64,000 bases of DNA from Chitinophagales bacterium (GCA_013816805.1 JACDDS010000001.1:1-64000), one strand, 5' to 3'; counted from the stretch's first letter, positions 34,267-43,481 are shown. Made by a program: numbers and translations. Notes: generated by a model not told the origin, from the sequence alone.

Positions 34267-35730
34267 ATGAGTGGAAAAGATGAAAAAATAGTGAACCCTG
34301 TACAGGTAACTGAGGAAGGAGTGGTTCATGATAAAGAAATTGTTAAGGGAGGAATATCTGCCTTTACTGCCCGTATCATCGGTATGGGATTTAGCTGGCT
34401 GTTTGCAATTATTATTGCACGTGGATATGGAGCAGCGGGCTCCGGCCTATATAACCTGAGCCAGAGCCTGATGAATTTTATGGCGAGCATCACGAAGATG
34501 GGCTCCGATACATTGATGACTCGTTACGGAGCACAGTATGCTGCTAAAAAGCAGTTTGGCTGGATCAAAGACCTGTACAATAAAAGCATGCTGGTTTCGG
34601 TACCGCTTGCCATCTTTTTTTCGGGGTTGCTTTTCTTTCTGGCGCCATGGATTGCAACAAAAGTTTTTGATAAAAGTGACCCGACGGTTACTCTGGCTTT
34701 TCGTATTGCTGCTTTTTCTTTATTGCCCGTAACGGTATTTAATATTTCAAACGGTGGTTTACGTGGCTTAAAGCAGATTCGCATCTACTCATTGCTTCAG
34801 AACGTGAGTAATTTTTTCTTTGGCTGTATTATAATTACTATTTTTTTATTCATTACCCGTGATATTTATGCACCGGTTATTACCTATGTTTCTTTCATTA
34901 CAATCACCGGAGTTCTTGCTTTTTATTTCTTTCTTAAATATTCCCGTTACAGCACTACTCAGGTCGAAAAGGGCCTCGATTTCAACGAGAAATTCTGGAT
35001 TGGCGTTTCACTTTTTATTGCATCATTTGCATCTCTTGTCCGTGGGTACTCCGATACATTTGTTCTTGGCCGCTACGCAACTATTGAGGATGTTGGAATC
35101 TATAGGAATGCTTTTAAGATTGCAACCGTAGCACGGATCGCTCTCACTGCATTTCTGGTTCCTGCTGCGCCACGATTTTCAGAACTATTCAGCCAGGGAA
35201 AAATGAAAGAATTAGGACAATCGGCGCAGTTTGCCACAAAGGTTATTTTCTGGACATCCGCACCTATTTTGCTGGTTATTATATTATTTCCTAAGCCGAT
35301 TATGAGCGTGTTCGGTGAAAAATTTACAGAGGGCAGCACTGCCCTGGTGATTTTAGCTATAGGTCAGTTTATCAATGCAGCTACAGGTCCGGTAAGCAAT
35401 ATTCTGGTTATGACGGGCAAGCAGAAAATAAATAGAAACCTTATGGTATTAGCTACTATAGCTGCCATAGCATTGGATTTGTGGCTGATACCAATTTACG
35501 GTGCTACAGCAGCTGCGGCTGTCAACACTTTTGGAGTTGTGTTAATGAATATGATTCCCTTTTTCCTCATAAAATATTATTATGGGTTTTATACGCTTGA
35601 TGTTAGAGACCTGTTTAAAATTAGTCCGAAGGGATTAATCAAAGACATCAGAAAATCATTGAAGCAGGAAAAGAGGAAAAAGGTTGAAAAAGAAAATGAG
35701 GTAGAAGAACAAATAGGAACTATCGAATAA
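34267..35730 (+). CDS. wzx: Lipid-linked oligosaccharide flippase (Wzx-like)
   Basis: A 487-residue polytopic inner-membrane protein of the MOP superfamily. It starts with a short polar segment, then FTARIIGMGFSWLFAIIIARGYGAAGSGLYNLSQSL, the usual Wzx opening, and has about 12-14 hydrophobic segments with a charged C-terminal tail (RKSLKQEKRKKVEKENEVEEQ). It should flip the undecaprenyl-linked repeat unit to the periplasm for polymerisation. Located between sulfotransferases 1 and 2 and ends the transcript that begins at 30784. Confidence 0.9.
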   Translation: MSGKDEKIVNPVQVTEEGVVHDKEIVKGGISAFTARIIGMGFSWLFAIIIARGYGAAGSGLYNLSQSLMNFMASITKMGSDTLMTRYGAQYAAKKQFGWIKDLYNKSMLVSVPLAIFFSGLLFFLAPWIATKVFDKSDPTVTLAFRIAAFSLLPVTVFNISNGGLRGLKQIRIYSLLQNVSNFFFGCIIITIFLFITRDIYAPVITYVSFITITGVLAFYFFLKYSRYSTTQVEKGLDFNEKFWIGVSLFIASFASLVRGYSDTFVLGRYATIEDVGIYRNAFKIATVARIALTAFLVPAAPRFSELFSQGKMKELGQSAQFATKVIFWTSAPILLVIILFPKPIMSVFGEKFTEGSTALVILAIGQFINAATGPVSNILVMTGKQKINRNLMVLATIAAIALDLWLIPIYGATAAAAVNTFGVVLMNMIPFFLIKYYYGFYTLDVRDLFKISPKGLIKDIRKSLKQEKRKKVEKENEVEEQIGTIE

Positions 35731-35777
35731 TACATATCATTTCAAGGCACGGATACAATTATTTCTGCGGGGTTCTT

Positions 35778-35798
35778 AACGGATAAACCGTTTTATTA
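35778..35798 (+). terminator. Weak candidate terminator after wzx
   Basis: AACGG, a 5-base loop ATAAA, then CCGTT followed by TTATT. The stem is only 5 bp with two G:C-rich pairs in the middle, so it is weak, but it lies between the wzx stop and the promoter at 35821 where a transcript boundary is expected. Confidence 0.3.
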
Positions 35799-35820
35799 AT
35801 TACTAACAACTCACTTTTTT

Positions 35821-35828
35821 TACATTTG
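35821..35828 (+). promoter_or_regulatory. -7 element of the sulfotransferase 2-3 unit
   Basis: TACATTTG followed by CG is a perfect match to TAnnTTTG, 28 bases before ATG 35857. It is the same 10-mer as at 30784. Confidence 0.6.
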
Positions 35829-35856
35829 CGTCGCTTTCAATAAATAGAAGGTGCTG

Positions 35857-36738
35857 ATGGCATTACCGAATTTCCTGTGTGTGGGCGCACAAAAAGCAGG
35901 AACAACCACGCTTTACGAAATTCTGAAGCAACATCCTGATATCTTTCTTCCGCAAAATGTGAAGGAGACTAAATTCTTTGTCTACCCTGATAAGTATGAA
36001 AATGGTCTTGAGTATTATGAAAAAGAATACTTCAGTGAATGGCAAGGCCAGCAAGCCATTGGCGAAGTGGACCCTGCAATCATGTTTGAGGAACAAGCTG
36101 CTTCACGTATCCACCGCTCCCTTGGTAATAAGGTAAAACTGATTTTTATTCTCCGGAATCCGGCCGCGAGAGCTTATTCCCATTTTTTAATGACTCAGCG
36201 AAAAGGATTTGAAGAGCTCTCCTTTGATGAAGCTATTTCAAAGGAGAAAGATCGGTTGGTCCAGAATCCTGCACAAAAATTTAATTTCAGCTATTTAACC
36301 CGTGGATATTATAGCAGGCAAATTGAAAGGTTTAAAGAATATTTTCCGGCTGAAAATTTTCTTTTTTTAATATTCGAAGATGACTTTATTAAAAACCGTA
36401 AGATTACGTTTGACCGTATACAGGATTTTCTGGAAGTAAAAAGAGTCGGGCTTGATTTGGATATCAGAAGTAATAAGGCTGCAGCTCCTAAAAATAAAAC
36501 AGTGCATGAACTCATGCGAAAGAGAAATGCTGTTCGCAACACACTTAGTAAGATCATGCCGGGGTCTTTAAAAAAAACGATTCAGGATTTTATTTCAAAG
36601 AAAAATATTAAGGAAATAGAGCACTCAACTCTCGACGTTAAAAAAGAAATGGAATTGATACAGAAATTTTTTATGGAAGATATTCAAAAGCTTGAAAAGA
36701 TTCTCTACCGAGACTTAAGTACGTGGTATACCAAATAA
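35857..36738 (+). CDS. PAPS-dependent sulfotransferase 2
   Basis: A 293-residue member of the same family. The PAPS loop VGAQKAGTTTLYEIL (9-23) is canonical, and the 3'-phosphate motif ILRNPAARAYSHF (98-110) supplies Arg100 and Ser108. KETKFF follows the loop, as in heparan-type and bacterial sugar sulfotransferases. The C-terminal third is Lys-rich. ATG 35857 chosen; GTG 35851 is the only competitor. Begins a new transcript with its own promoter, followed after 30 bases by sulfotransferase 3. Confidence 0.92.
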   Translation: MALPNFLCVGAQKAGTTTLYEILKQHPDIFLPQNVKETKFFVYPDKYENGLEYYEKEYFSEWQGQQAIGEVDPAIMFEEQAASRIHRSLGNKVKLIFILRNPAARAYSHFLMTQRKGFEELSFDEAISKEKDRLVQNPAQKFNFSYLTRGYYSRQIERFKEYFPAENFLFLIFEDDFIKNRKITFDRIQDFLEVKRVGLDLDIRSNKAAAPKNKTVHELMRKRNAVRNTLSKIMPGSLKKTIQDFISKKNIKEIEHSTLDVKKEMELIQKFFMEDIQKLEKILYRDLSTWYTK

Positions 36739-36768
36739 AAATCATTAACCAAGGCTTATCCAGCAAAG

Positions 36769-37713
36769 ATGGATTATAGTTCAGGCTCACATAATGATTC
36801 GCGATTCCCAAATTTATTTATTGTAGGAGCTGCCAAGGCAGGTACTACCACGTTGCATTACGCGCTGGCAAAGCATCCTCAGGTATACATGAGTGAAAAA
36901 AAAGAACCTGGCTATTTTGCATGGCCTGAAGAAAGCCTCTCCTTTATTAATAACGGTAAACTGATAACTCAGCCACGCTTTTTAGTCAATCATTTGGATG
37001 ATTACCTCCGGTTATTTGAAAATGGAAAGAGTAAAAAAATCAGGGGTGAATCATCTACTACCTATTTGTTTTTTTATCAAAAAACGATTGCAAATATTAA
37101 GCGGATACATCCTGATGCAGAACAGGTAAATATTGTTATTGCTTTGCGTAACCCTGTTGAACGTGCTTTCTCACAGTATATGCACAAGCTCAGGGACGCG
37201 GCGGAAACACTTTCTTTTGAAGAAGCTATAGACCTTGAGGAAAAACGCAAAGATGAAAACTGGCATTTCGATTACCAGTATATACAAAGAGGATTTTATT
37301 ACAACCAGGTTAAGGCTTATCTCGATAATTTCAGGAATGTAAAAATATACCTCAATGAAGACCTTCGCAACCAGCCTCTAAACGTAGGAAAGTCTTTAGA
37401 AGAGTTTTTAAATATTGAATTGTTACCAATGGATTTCAGCGGAGATTTGAATGTAAGCGGAGAGCCTAAAATGGAATCGCTGAATACGTTTTTGAAAAAG
37501 CCAAATCCTGTAAAAAAACTGCTAGGTCAGTTACTGCCAAAAACCTTGCGTCGCAAAATGAGGCTTCGGATACAAAGTACTGTGTACAAATATAACCTTG
37601 AGAAAAAGGAAATAAACCCCGAAACGAAAGCAACTCTTACGAAAGTTTACTATGAAGATGTGATGAAGTTGCAGGATTTGATTAAAAGAGATTTAGGATT
37701 GTGGATGAAATAA
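36769..37713 (+). CDS. PAPS-dependent sulfotransferase 3
   Basis: A 314-residue member. The N-terminal 12 residues are polar; the PAPS loop IVGAAKAGTTTLHYAL (18-33) and KEPGYF follow, and the 3'-phosphate site is ALRNPVERAFSQY (125-137; Arg127, Ser135). Between the motifs is an extra segment of about 25 residues relative to sulfotransferase 2. FDYQYIQRGFYYNQVKAYLDNF near 165-186 is a conserved substrate-side helix found also in the other copies. Divergence among the copies suggests different sugar positions rather than simple gene dosage. Confidence 0.92.
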   Translation: MDYSSGSHNDSRFPNLFIVGAAKAGTTTLHYALAKHPQVYMSEKKEPGYFAWPEESLSFINNGKLITQPRFLVNHLDDYLRLFENGKSKKIRGESSTTYLFFYQKTIANIKRIHPDAEQVNIVIALRNPVERAFSQYMHKLRDAAETLSFEEAIDLEEKRKDENWHFDYQYIQRGFYYNQVKAYLDNFRNVKIYLNEDLRNQPLNVGKSLEEFLNIELLPMDFSGDLNVSGEPKMESLNTFLKKPNPVKKLLGQLLPKTLRRKMRLRIQSTVYKYNLEKKEINPETKATLTKVYYEDVMKLQDLIKRDLGLWMK

Positions 37714-37804
37714 CAATCAAGTTCTACCTGTTTTGTTTAACAAAAAAAAGCTTGTTTATAAGGCTATTCTTCAATATCAAGCAATGCCTTTCTAACTTTT
37801 TTTG

Positions 37805-38044
37805 TTACTTTTTTTGGGTGGTGGAAGGCTTGGATTGCTGATCTCCTTTATCACCGTATCCCGGTTTTACTTTGGTTTTTGCCGTTCTCTTTCTATCCTG
37901 ACTTAAAGATCTGCCCTGGTCATCGCTTTCAGTAAATTCACCTTTTTCATTCCTTCTAACATAACGCTTATCTCCTTTTGGAGCAATTAAAGTACGCTTT
38001 CCGGAACCGGAACTTTTGCCGGAGCTTTTTGAGGACTTTGCCAT
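37805..38044 (-). CDS. Small basic protein of unknown function
   Basis: A 79-residue, very Lys/Ser/Gly-rich protein without hydrophobic segments. The core KRTLIAPKGDKRYVRRNEKGEFTESDDQGRSLSQDRKR resembles a small conserved bacterial protein that I have seen widely distributed but without a function. It is the only minus-strand gene inside the 30.8-45.6 kb half of the locus, between sulfotransferases 3 and 4. The basic composition suggests nucleic acid binding, but that is a guess. Confidence 0.65.
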   Translation of the reverse strand: MAKSSKSSGKSSGSGKRTLIAPKGDKRYVRRNEKGEFTESDDQGRSLSQDRKRTAKTKVKPGYGDKGDQQSKPSTTQKK

Positions 38045-38238
38045 TTTTTTTATTTAAATAGTTTGAGAAATAAAAAGCTTGTGATTTCTTTACAAATGTA
38101 AGTTTATATCTCACGAATCACCAATAACTAAAAAATTTTTATGGTGAAAATACTTCAGCTTTTCCCCCGCTTAGGGAAAGCCTGTTATGCAATTATAAAT
38201 GCCTTATACAATCATTGATTATTTTCCTTTCATAATTC

Positions 38239-38246
38239 TATCTTCG
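38239..38246 (+). promoter_or_regulatory. -7 element of sulfotransferase 4
   Basis: TATCTTCG matches TAnnTTTG with one mismatch, 19 bases before ATG 38266. Likely drives 38266 to 45613, whose genes overlap or nearly abut. Confidence 0.45.
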
Positions 38247-38265
38247 CCGCAATTATATAAGCAGT

Positions 38266-39222
38266 ATGAAAGAAGAAGAGAGCAGGCTTCCTAATTTTTT
38301 TATTGTAGGTGCGGCCAAATCAGGTACCACTTCATTATATGAATATATGAAGATGCATCCCCAGGTATATATGGCGCCTATCAAGGAAACGCATCACTTT
38401 TCCAGTGATATTGATAACACAAAATTCCGACCCAACTATGCCCGCTCGCTAAATAAAGACCTGTCAAAATTTTTACAGGGCGATATGAGTGATGGAATTT
38501 TTCATGCCTTTGTAAAAGACTGGGATCAGTATACCCAATTGTTTAAGAACGTAAACGGGGAAAAAGCAATTGGAGAAGTCACCAATTCATATCTGTATTC
38601 TAAGGAAGCCGCCCAAAATATTTTTAGCCGGTTTTCAAATGCAAAAATAATTATGATGCTGCGAAATCCGGTGGAGCGCGCATTTAGCCACTACCTTATG
38701 GATTTGCGAATCGGTTATGAGAGAGATAATTTTATGGATGCTTTAAAAAAGGATATGGCCAGGGATCCGAAAGGTTGGGGCATCTCTAATTTATATGTAG
38801 AGGTAGGAATGTATTATGAGCAGGTGAAACGCTATATAGATATTTTTCCGGAGCGGCAGCGCCGTATCTACATTTTTGATGATTTTAAAAAAGATCCGGG
38901 GTTGATTGTAAAAGATATGTTTTCCTTCCTGGGTGTTAACCCAAATGTGGAAATCGATTATTCTCAAAAGTTCAATCCTTCATTCATTCCCAAAAATAAA
39001 ATGATCGGTAAATTGAACAGTCAGAAACGGATCAAAGATTGGTTGAAGGGAATATTGCCCAAATCGGTAAAGTCAAAATTTAAAAAAACATTGTACACTG
39101 ATAAAAATCTTCCAGCAATCACCCTATCCGAAAAAAAATATCTTTCTGAAATTTTCAGGGATAATGTAATGAAGCTGAGCCAGCTTTTAAACCGTGATCT
39201 GTCTAACTGGGTTAATGTTTAG
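38266..39222 (+). CDS. PAPS-dependent sulfotransferase 4
   Basis: A 318-residue member with canonical motifs: IVGAAKSGTTSLYEYM (13-28) and MLRNPVERAFSHYL (131-144; Arg133, Ser141). KETHHFSSDID after the loop carries two His residues in a region where related enzymes bind the acceptor. It has an insertion of about 30 residues between the two motifs. Its stop codon touches the start of the GT2 gene (39222/39225), which indicates co-translation of sulfotransfer and glycosyl transfer functions. Confidence 0.93.
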   Translation: MKEEESRLPNFFIVGAAKSGTTSLYEYMKMHPQVYMAPIKETHHFSSDIDNTKFRPNYARSLNKDLSKFLQGDMSDGIFHAFVKDWDQYTQLFKNVNGEKAIGEVTNSYLYSKEAAQNIFSRFSNAKIIMMLRNPVERAFSHYLMDLRIGYERDNFMDALKKDMARDPKGWGISNLYVEVGMYYEQVKRYIDIFPERQRRIYIFDDFKKDPGLIVKDMFSFLGVNPNVEIDYSQKFNPSFIPKNKMIGKLNSQKRIKDWLKGILPKSVKSKFKKTLYTDKNLPAITLSEKKYLSEIFRDNVMKLSQLLNRDLSNWVNV

Positions 39223-39224
39223 TG

Positions 39225-40310
39225 ATGCCGGAACCTAAAGTGTATATTATTTTAATAAATTTCAATGGGCATGCTAATACTGCGGAAACTATAGAAAGCC
39301 TTTCGAAGCAATCGTATAAGAATTTCCAGGTAATAGTTGTCGATAACAATACGCCTCAATCCCTTCATATCATTAAAGAATGGTGCCTTGGAAAACAGGT
39401 TATAGAGTTTACGCCGCCGGATGAGATTAAAAAATTTTCGTTCCCATACTGCCCAAAGCCCTTATCATGGGCTGACTATGAAGTTGAAGAGGCGGAAAAA
39501 GGGGGAAATATTGAAAAAGAAAAAGTTGCACAAATGCAGGCTGATGCCGCTTTCAGATTCCCCTTCATCTTTATACAGGCAAGGAGTGATATCGGTTTCG
39601 CAGGTGGCAACAATGTCGGCTCGCATTACGCTCTTTCTAAAGGGGACGCGGATTATGTATGGCTGCTGAATAACGATACTACGCTTGATTTCGATGCACT
39701 CAAAATGTTGATTGAAAAAGCAGGGGAATACAAATCAGGAAGTGAAAAAGTAGGGATCATCGGATCGAAGCTATTATGGTACAGGTGGCCCGATAAGATA
39801 AATGCCATAGGAGGGATGTTTAACAAATGGACCACCTGGTCGTACCATCTTGGTTTGCGTGAAACAGACAATGGACAATACAACCGCGATGATGTGAAGT
39901 TTGATTATGTATATGGCGCATCACTTTTTCTATATAAAGCATTTCTGGAAGATGTGGGATTCATGAATGAAATGTATTATGCTTATTTTGAAGAGATGGA
40001 TTGGGCGGTCCGGGGGGCGCGCCGCGGCTGGAAGCACGGTTATGCATACAAAAGCGTAATCTATCACAAGCAAGGTGTAACCACCGGAAAAGAAATAAAG
40101 AGCAAACGAAGACCGCAATTCTTCATGTGCTGCAAATACCGTGGCTGGATGCTTTTCTACCAACTTTACTATCCTTACCTTATCTTCGCCCCCGTTTTCA
40201 GGTTGATAGGGAAAGCTCTCAAAAACTTAACAGAAGGAAATTCAAAAGAATCGATTCTTATTCTTAAAATTCTATTAGGTAAACGCACGTGCCACAGGGA
40301 TACGAATTAA
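39225..40310 (+). CDS. Glycosyltransferase family 2
   Basis: A 361-residue GT-A inverting glycosyltransferase in the cytosol. KVYIILINFNGHANTAETIESL is the classic start, VVDNNT the donor-binding strand, and WLLNNDTTL the DxD-type metal site. FEEMDWAVRGARRGW near 260 contains the catalytic acidic residue. The arrangement resembles rhamnosyltransferase-like WbbL proteins, but an unusual charged insert of about 45 residues (near 75-120) separates the first two strands from the NVGSHYALSKG region. Donor and acceptor cannot be deduced. ATG 39225 is preferred to GTG 39222. Confidence 0.88.
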   Translation: MPEPKVYIILINFNGHANTAETIESLSKQSYKNFQVIVVDNNTPQSLHIIKEWCLGKQVIEFTPPDEIKKFSFPYCPKPLSWADYEVEEAEKGGNIEKEKVAQMQADAAFRFPFIFIQARSDIGFAGGNNVGSHYALSKGDADYVWLLNNDTTLDFDALKMLIEKAGEYKSGSEKVGIIGSKLLWYRWPDKINAIGGMFNKWTTWSYHLGLRETDNGQYNRDDVKFDYVYGASLFLYKAFLEDVGFMNEMYYAYFEEMDWAVRGARRGWKHGYAYKSVIYHKQGVTTGKEIKSKRRPQFFMCCKYRGWMLFYQLYYPYLIFAPVFRLIGKALKNLTEGNSKESILILKILLGKRTCHRDTN

Positions 40311-41662
40311 CATCACAACCGTTACTGACAACAGAACATGCTGTTAGTGACACATGGATGAGGCGTATCAAAATCGGGTTAACGTATCTGCTTTTTTTGA
40401 ATATATTCGGCACGCTTATTAAAAGCCCCGTAACGCTGTATTATTTAATATATGGTGGCTATCCTTTTCTTTTCCTATACCTCGGCTTTACATTTTTATA
40501 TGTGGTAGATAAGGTGCTCTCAAAAGGATCCGGTTTTACACCATACGAGTTTATCATTTTTTTTATTCTCACCTATATAATGCTTCAAGCAGGCTTTGTT
40601 ACAAATTATTACTTCGGACAGCCGGTAATGCTTGGAATGTCTGCAGAAAAATCATGGCTAGCTATTCTTTCCGGCATATTTGTTTTTTACTTATTGAAGA
40701 CCAGGATCCTGGATCTAACTATCATCCGTGATGCGCTGATTTTTACTGCGTGGTTCAATACCCCCTTTTATTTACTGATGATTTTGGCGCTTAACCCAAA
40801 TCAATTTCAGGGAACCCTTTTTGTGTATTGTAATCAGGTGAAGGGTGGTTGCCAGTTTGAGTTCGACATTTTTGGGCTTGAATTCGCGACCATCTACTAT
40901 TTTATTCGTTTTCTTCGAACTACCAGATGGAAATATGCCGTATTTTTTGTGTTCTTTTTTTCTTATATCTTCTTCATAAATCAAAAGCGCGGCACTTCCG
41001 TAGCGCTTTTAGGCACCATGGGTTTATATTTCCTGATTTATACAAATATCGAAAAGATCATTTTTTATACCGTTACTTTTTTCCTTGGCATTGTGGGTGG
41101 AGTAGGGCTGCTGGAACTGGTACGTCCTGACATTGTTGCGCGTATAGTGCAGATGTACACAGATGTATTACTGGTGCTTGAAGGTAAAGCAACCGGGGAG
41201 GCCTCCGCAGATGCGCGCATACGGGAATCGAATACCGTATTTAAATACTTTAATCTCCATCCGGGTAGCTGGTTTTTTGGAAATGGGAAAATCAATAATA
41301 ACTGGCAGTCTGGTCCGCATGGTGAATTCGGGCATTTCTATGCTTCAGATATTGGTATGCTGGGAGTAGTTTTTCAATTTGGTGTATTGGGCCTTCTTGT
41401 GGGCTTAATGCAATACTGGCTGGTATTTAGAACGCACCGGAAGCTTAGCAGGTTTTATAGGAAAGATTACTTTTATCAGGGAGTCCTGTTTTTTATTATA
41501 TTTTTTATTGTAAGAGGAATTCCATCAGGAGGAAATTTCTTCGACCCGGGAATGGCTATTGCCTCTTCTTTTATAGCTATCCATTATTTCTTTTATTATA
41601 TGCAATTGCATCCTTCCCGGAATTATAAATATTTCAACAGGCAACAACAACTTTTAGATTGA
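40289..41662 (+). CDS. Wzy-like polysaccharide polymerase / O-antigen ligase family membrane protein
   Basis: A 457-residue inner-membrane protein with about 10-12 hydrophobic segments, beginning after a 25-residue cytosolic lead. A long extracytoplasmic region of about 70 residues near 290-350 (DVLLVLEGKATGEASADARIRES ... NGKINNNWQSG) is in the place where Wzy/WaaL proteins carry their active loop. FINQKRGTSVALLG and a final Arg-rich periplasmic patch fit too. Sequence conservation in this class is low, so the call rests on topology plus the wzx/wzz/SLBB context. GTG 40289 overlaps the GT2 gene by 22 bases. Confidence 0.75.
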   Translation: MPQGYELTSQPLLTTEHAVSDTWMRRIKIGLTYLLFLNIFGTLIKSPVTLYYLIYGGYPFLFLYLGFTFLYVVDKVLSKGSGFTPYEFIIFFILTYIMLQAGFVTNYYFGQPVMLGMSAEKSWLAILSGIFVFYLLKTRILDLTIIRDALIFTAWFNTPFYLLMILALNPNQFQGTLFVYCNQVKGGCQFEFDIFGLEFATIYYFIRFLRTTRWKYAVFFVFFFSYIFFINQKRGTSVALLGTMGLYFLIYTNIEKIIFYTVTFFLGIVGGVGLLELVRPDIVARIVQMYTDVLLVLEGKATGEASADARIRESNTVFKYFNLHPGSWFFGNGKINNNWQSGPHGEFGHFYASDIGMLGVVFQFGVLGLLVGLMQYWLVFRTHRKLSRFYRKDYFYQGVLFFIIFFIVRGIPSGGNFFDPGMAIASSFIAIHYFFYYMQLHPSRNYKYFNRQQQLLD

Positions 41663-41667
41663 GACCG

Positions 41668-42594
41668 ATGGCGAATGCTTTAAAGTTACCCAATCTGATT
41701 ATCGGGGGTGTGCACAAAGCAGGAACCACTTCTGTTTTTACTTATTTAGGTATGCACCCTGAAGTGTGTGCTTCAATTAAAAAAGAAATCGGATTTTTTA
41801 TGCCGTTGAAATACGGAAAAAATCTGCCTCCCATAGAAGAATATAGTAAATACTTTGTCCAGTGCAATGAGGAGAAAAAATATTTTCTGGAAGCTAGTCC
41901 CAGTTACCTGTATGGGAAAGAGTTTATAGCAGACAGCATTTTGAAAGAATGTGGCGCTAATACCAGGATGATATTTATTTTAAGAAATCCGGCTGACCGG
42001 CTGTTTTCCTTTTATGAAAGAAAAAAGGCAAATGCTTACCTAAATTCATCAATTTCATTTTCTGACTTTATTCATACCTCTGAAAAACTAATCAATACAA
42101 GGCTGGAAGACCATCGTGAAGATGAAGAAGCTATTTACATAAGAGGAATACAGGAAGGTTTTTATATAGATTATTTGCCTGTTTGGTTTGATAAATTCGG
42201 TCCCAATCTTAAAATTCTTTTTTTTGAAGAACTTAAAAAGGACACCATTTCTTTTATGCAATCACTCTGCAATTGGCTTGATATACCTTTTGATAGCTAT
42301 AAACCTGAAGACTTTAAAGTAGAGAATCAAACCATTGCTTACAGGAACAGGTTCCTTCATAAAACCTTACTCTTTATTAACAAAAAATTTGAAACGCTTT
42401 GGCGCAAAAATGTTTCTTTGAAGCGTACCTTACGAGGCCTTTATAAGCGTGTAAACGCTGAGGATAGAAAACGTGAGCATATGAATGAGGAAGAGCGCCA
42501 ATACCTTAATACGCTTTATCAGCCTTACAATGAACAACTTTCTGATTTCCTGCACAAGAAAGGGATAACACTGTTGCCGGATTGGCTAACATAA
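41668..42594 (+). CDS. PAPS-dependent sulfotransferase 5
   Basis: A 308-residue, more divergent member. The PAPS loop is IIGGVHKAGTTSVFTYL (11-27), where His replaces Pro/Ala before the Lys, and the 3'-phosphate site is ILRNPADRLFSFYER (104-118; Arg106, Ser114). The segment KKEIGFF corresponds to KEPxYF in the others. ATG 41668 is chosen over TTG 41659, which avoids overlap with the polymerase gene. It ends 5 bases before the start codon of sulfotransferase 6. Confidence 0.9.
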   Translation: MANALKLPNLIIGGVHKAGTTSVFTYLGMHPEVCASIKKEIGFFMPLKYGKNLPPIEEYSKYFVQCNEEKKYFLEASPSYLYGKEFIADSILKECGANTRMIFILRNPADRLFSFYERKKANAYLNSSISFSDFIHTSEKLINTRLEDHREDEEAIYIRGIQEGFYIDYLPVWFDKFGPNLKILFFEELKKDTISFMQSLCNWLDIPFDSYKPEDFKVENQTIAYRNRFLHKTLLFINKKFETLWRKNVSLKRTLRGLYKRVNAEDRKREHMNEEERQYLNTLYQPYNEQLSDFLHKKGITLLPDWLT

Positions 42595-42599
42595 CGGAA

Positions 42600-43481
42600 A
42601 TGCAAAAAAAGCTACCTAATTTCTTTATTGTCGGCGCTCCTAAAGCAGGAACTACTTCCTTATATTATTATCTCGATAAGCATCCGGAAGTGTTTATGAG
42701 TCCTATCAAAGAGCCGAACTATTTTTCATATAATGAAACCGTTGCCCAGGATTTATATCATAAAGAAAAGGGAGTAGGAACACTTAAGGAATATCTTGAG
42801 CTTTTTAAAAATGTAAAAAACGAGAAGATAATTGGTGAAGCCAGTGTCTCCTATCTTTACTATCCCTCCGTCCCGCAAAAAATTTATGATTTCAATGCTG
42901 ATTCTAAAATCGTGATTGTGCTGCGCAATCCTGTGGACCGTGCTTTTTCCCACTATTTCATGGAGCACAAATTAGGATACGTTCACGCTCCCCTTGAAAA
43001 GATTTTGTTAAATAATCTAAAGCATAAACATGCTCACCTGTATTATCAGCAGTATGTTAAATTAGGAATATATACCCCGCAGGTAAAACGATACCTTGAC
43101 ATATTTGGAAAAGATCGTGTAAAGATTTTTATCTACGAAGATCTCGATCTGAGTAAGGAGAAAATGATTCGTGAGCTATTTGATTTTTTAAGTATTGATA
43201 AATCAATTTTGCCTGATCTGAATCAAAAGCATAACTCTTACTCTACACCAAGGAATGAAGTGATACGTTTTTTATATGCTCAGAAAACACTGCGCTCAAT
43301 GGCAAGAAAAATATTGCCTGCCGGTAAAGTGGATAAGGTAAAAAGCTTCTTCTTATCATCTTCAAAAAAAAAGGAGAAGCATGAAGAAGCAGTTGCGGTC
43401 ATGAAAAATATTTTTAGACCAGACATTATAGAGCTCGAAAAATTGCTTAACAAAAATCTAAGTTCCTGGTATGAGCAATAG
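42600..43481 (+). CDS. PAPS-dependent sulfotransferase 6
   Basis: A 293-residue member with fully canonical motifs: IVGAPKAGTTSLYYYL (10-25), KEPNYFSYN (37-45) and VLRNPVDRAFSHYFM (107-121; Arg109, Ser117). It most resembles sulfotransferase 4 in these blocks. ATG 42600 is favoured; an in-frame TTG 42582 would overlap the previous gene. It overlaps the GT4 gene by 11 bases, so the two are translationally coupled. Confidence 0.93.
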   Translation: MQKKLPNFFIVGAPKAGTTSLYYYLDKHPEVFMSPIKEPNYFSYNETVAQDLYHKEKGVGTLKEYLELFKNVKNEKIIGEASVSYLYYPSVPQKIYDFNADSKIVIVLRNPVDRAFSHYFMEHKLGYVHAPLEKILLNNLKHKHAHLYYQQYVKLGIYTPQVKRYLDIFGKDRVKIFIYEDLDLSKEKMIRELFDFLSIDKSILPDLNQKHNSYSTPRNEVIRFLYAQKTLRSMARKILPAGKVDKVKSFFLSSSKKKEKHEEAVAVMKNIFRPDIIELEKLLNKNLSSWYEQ

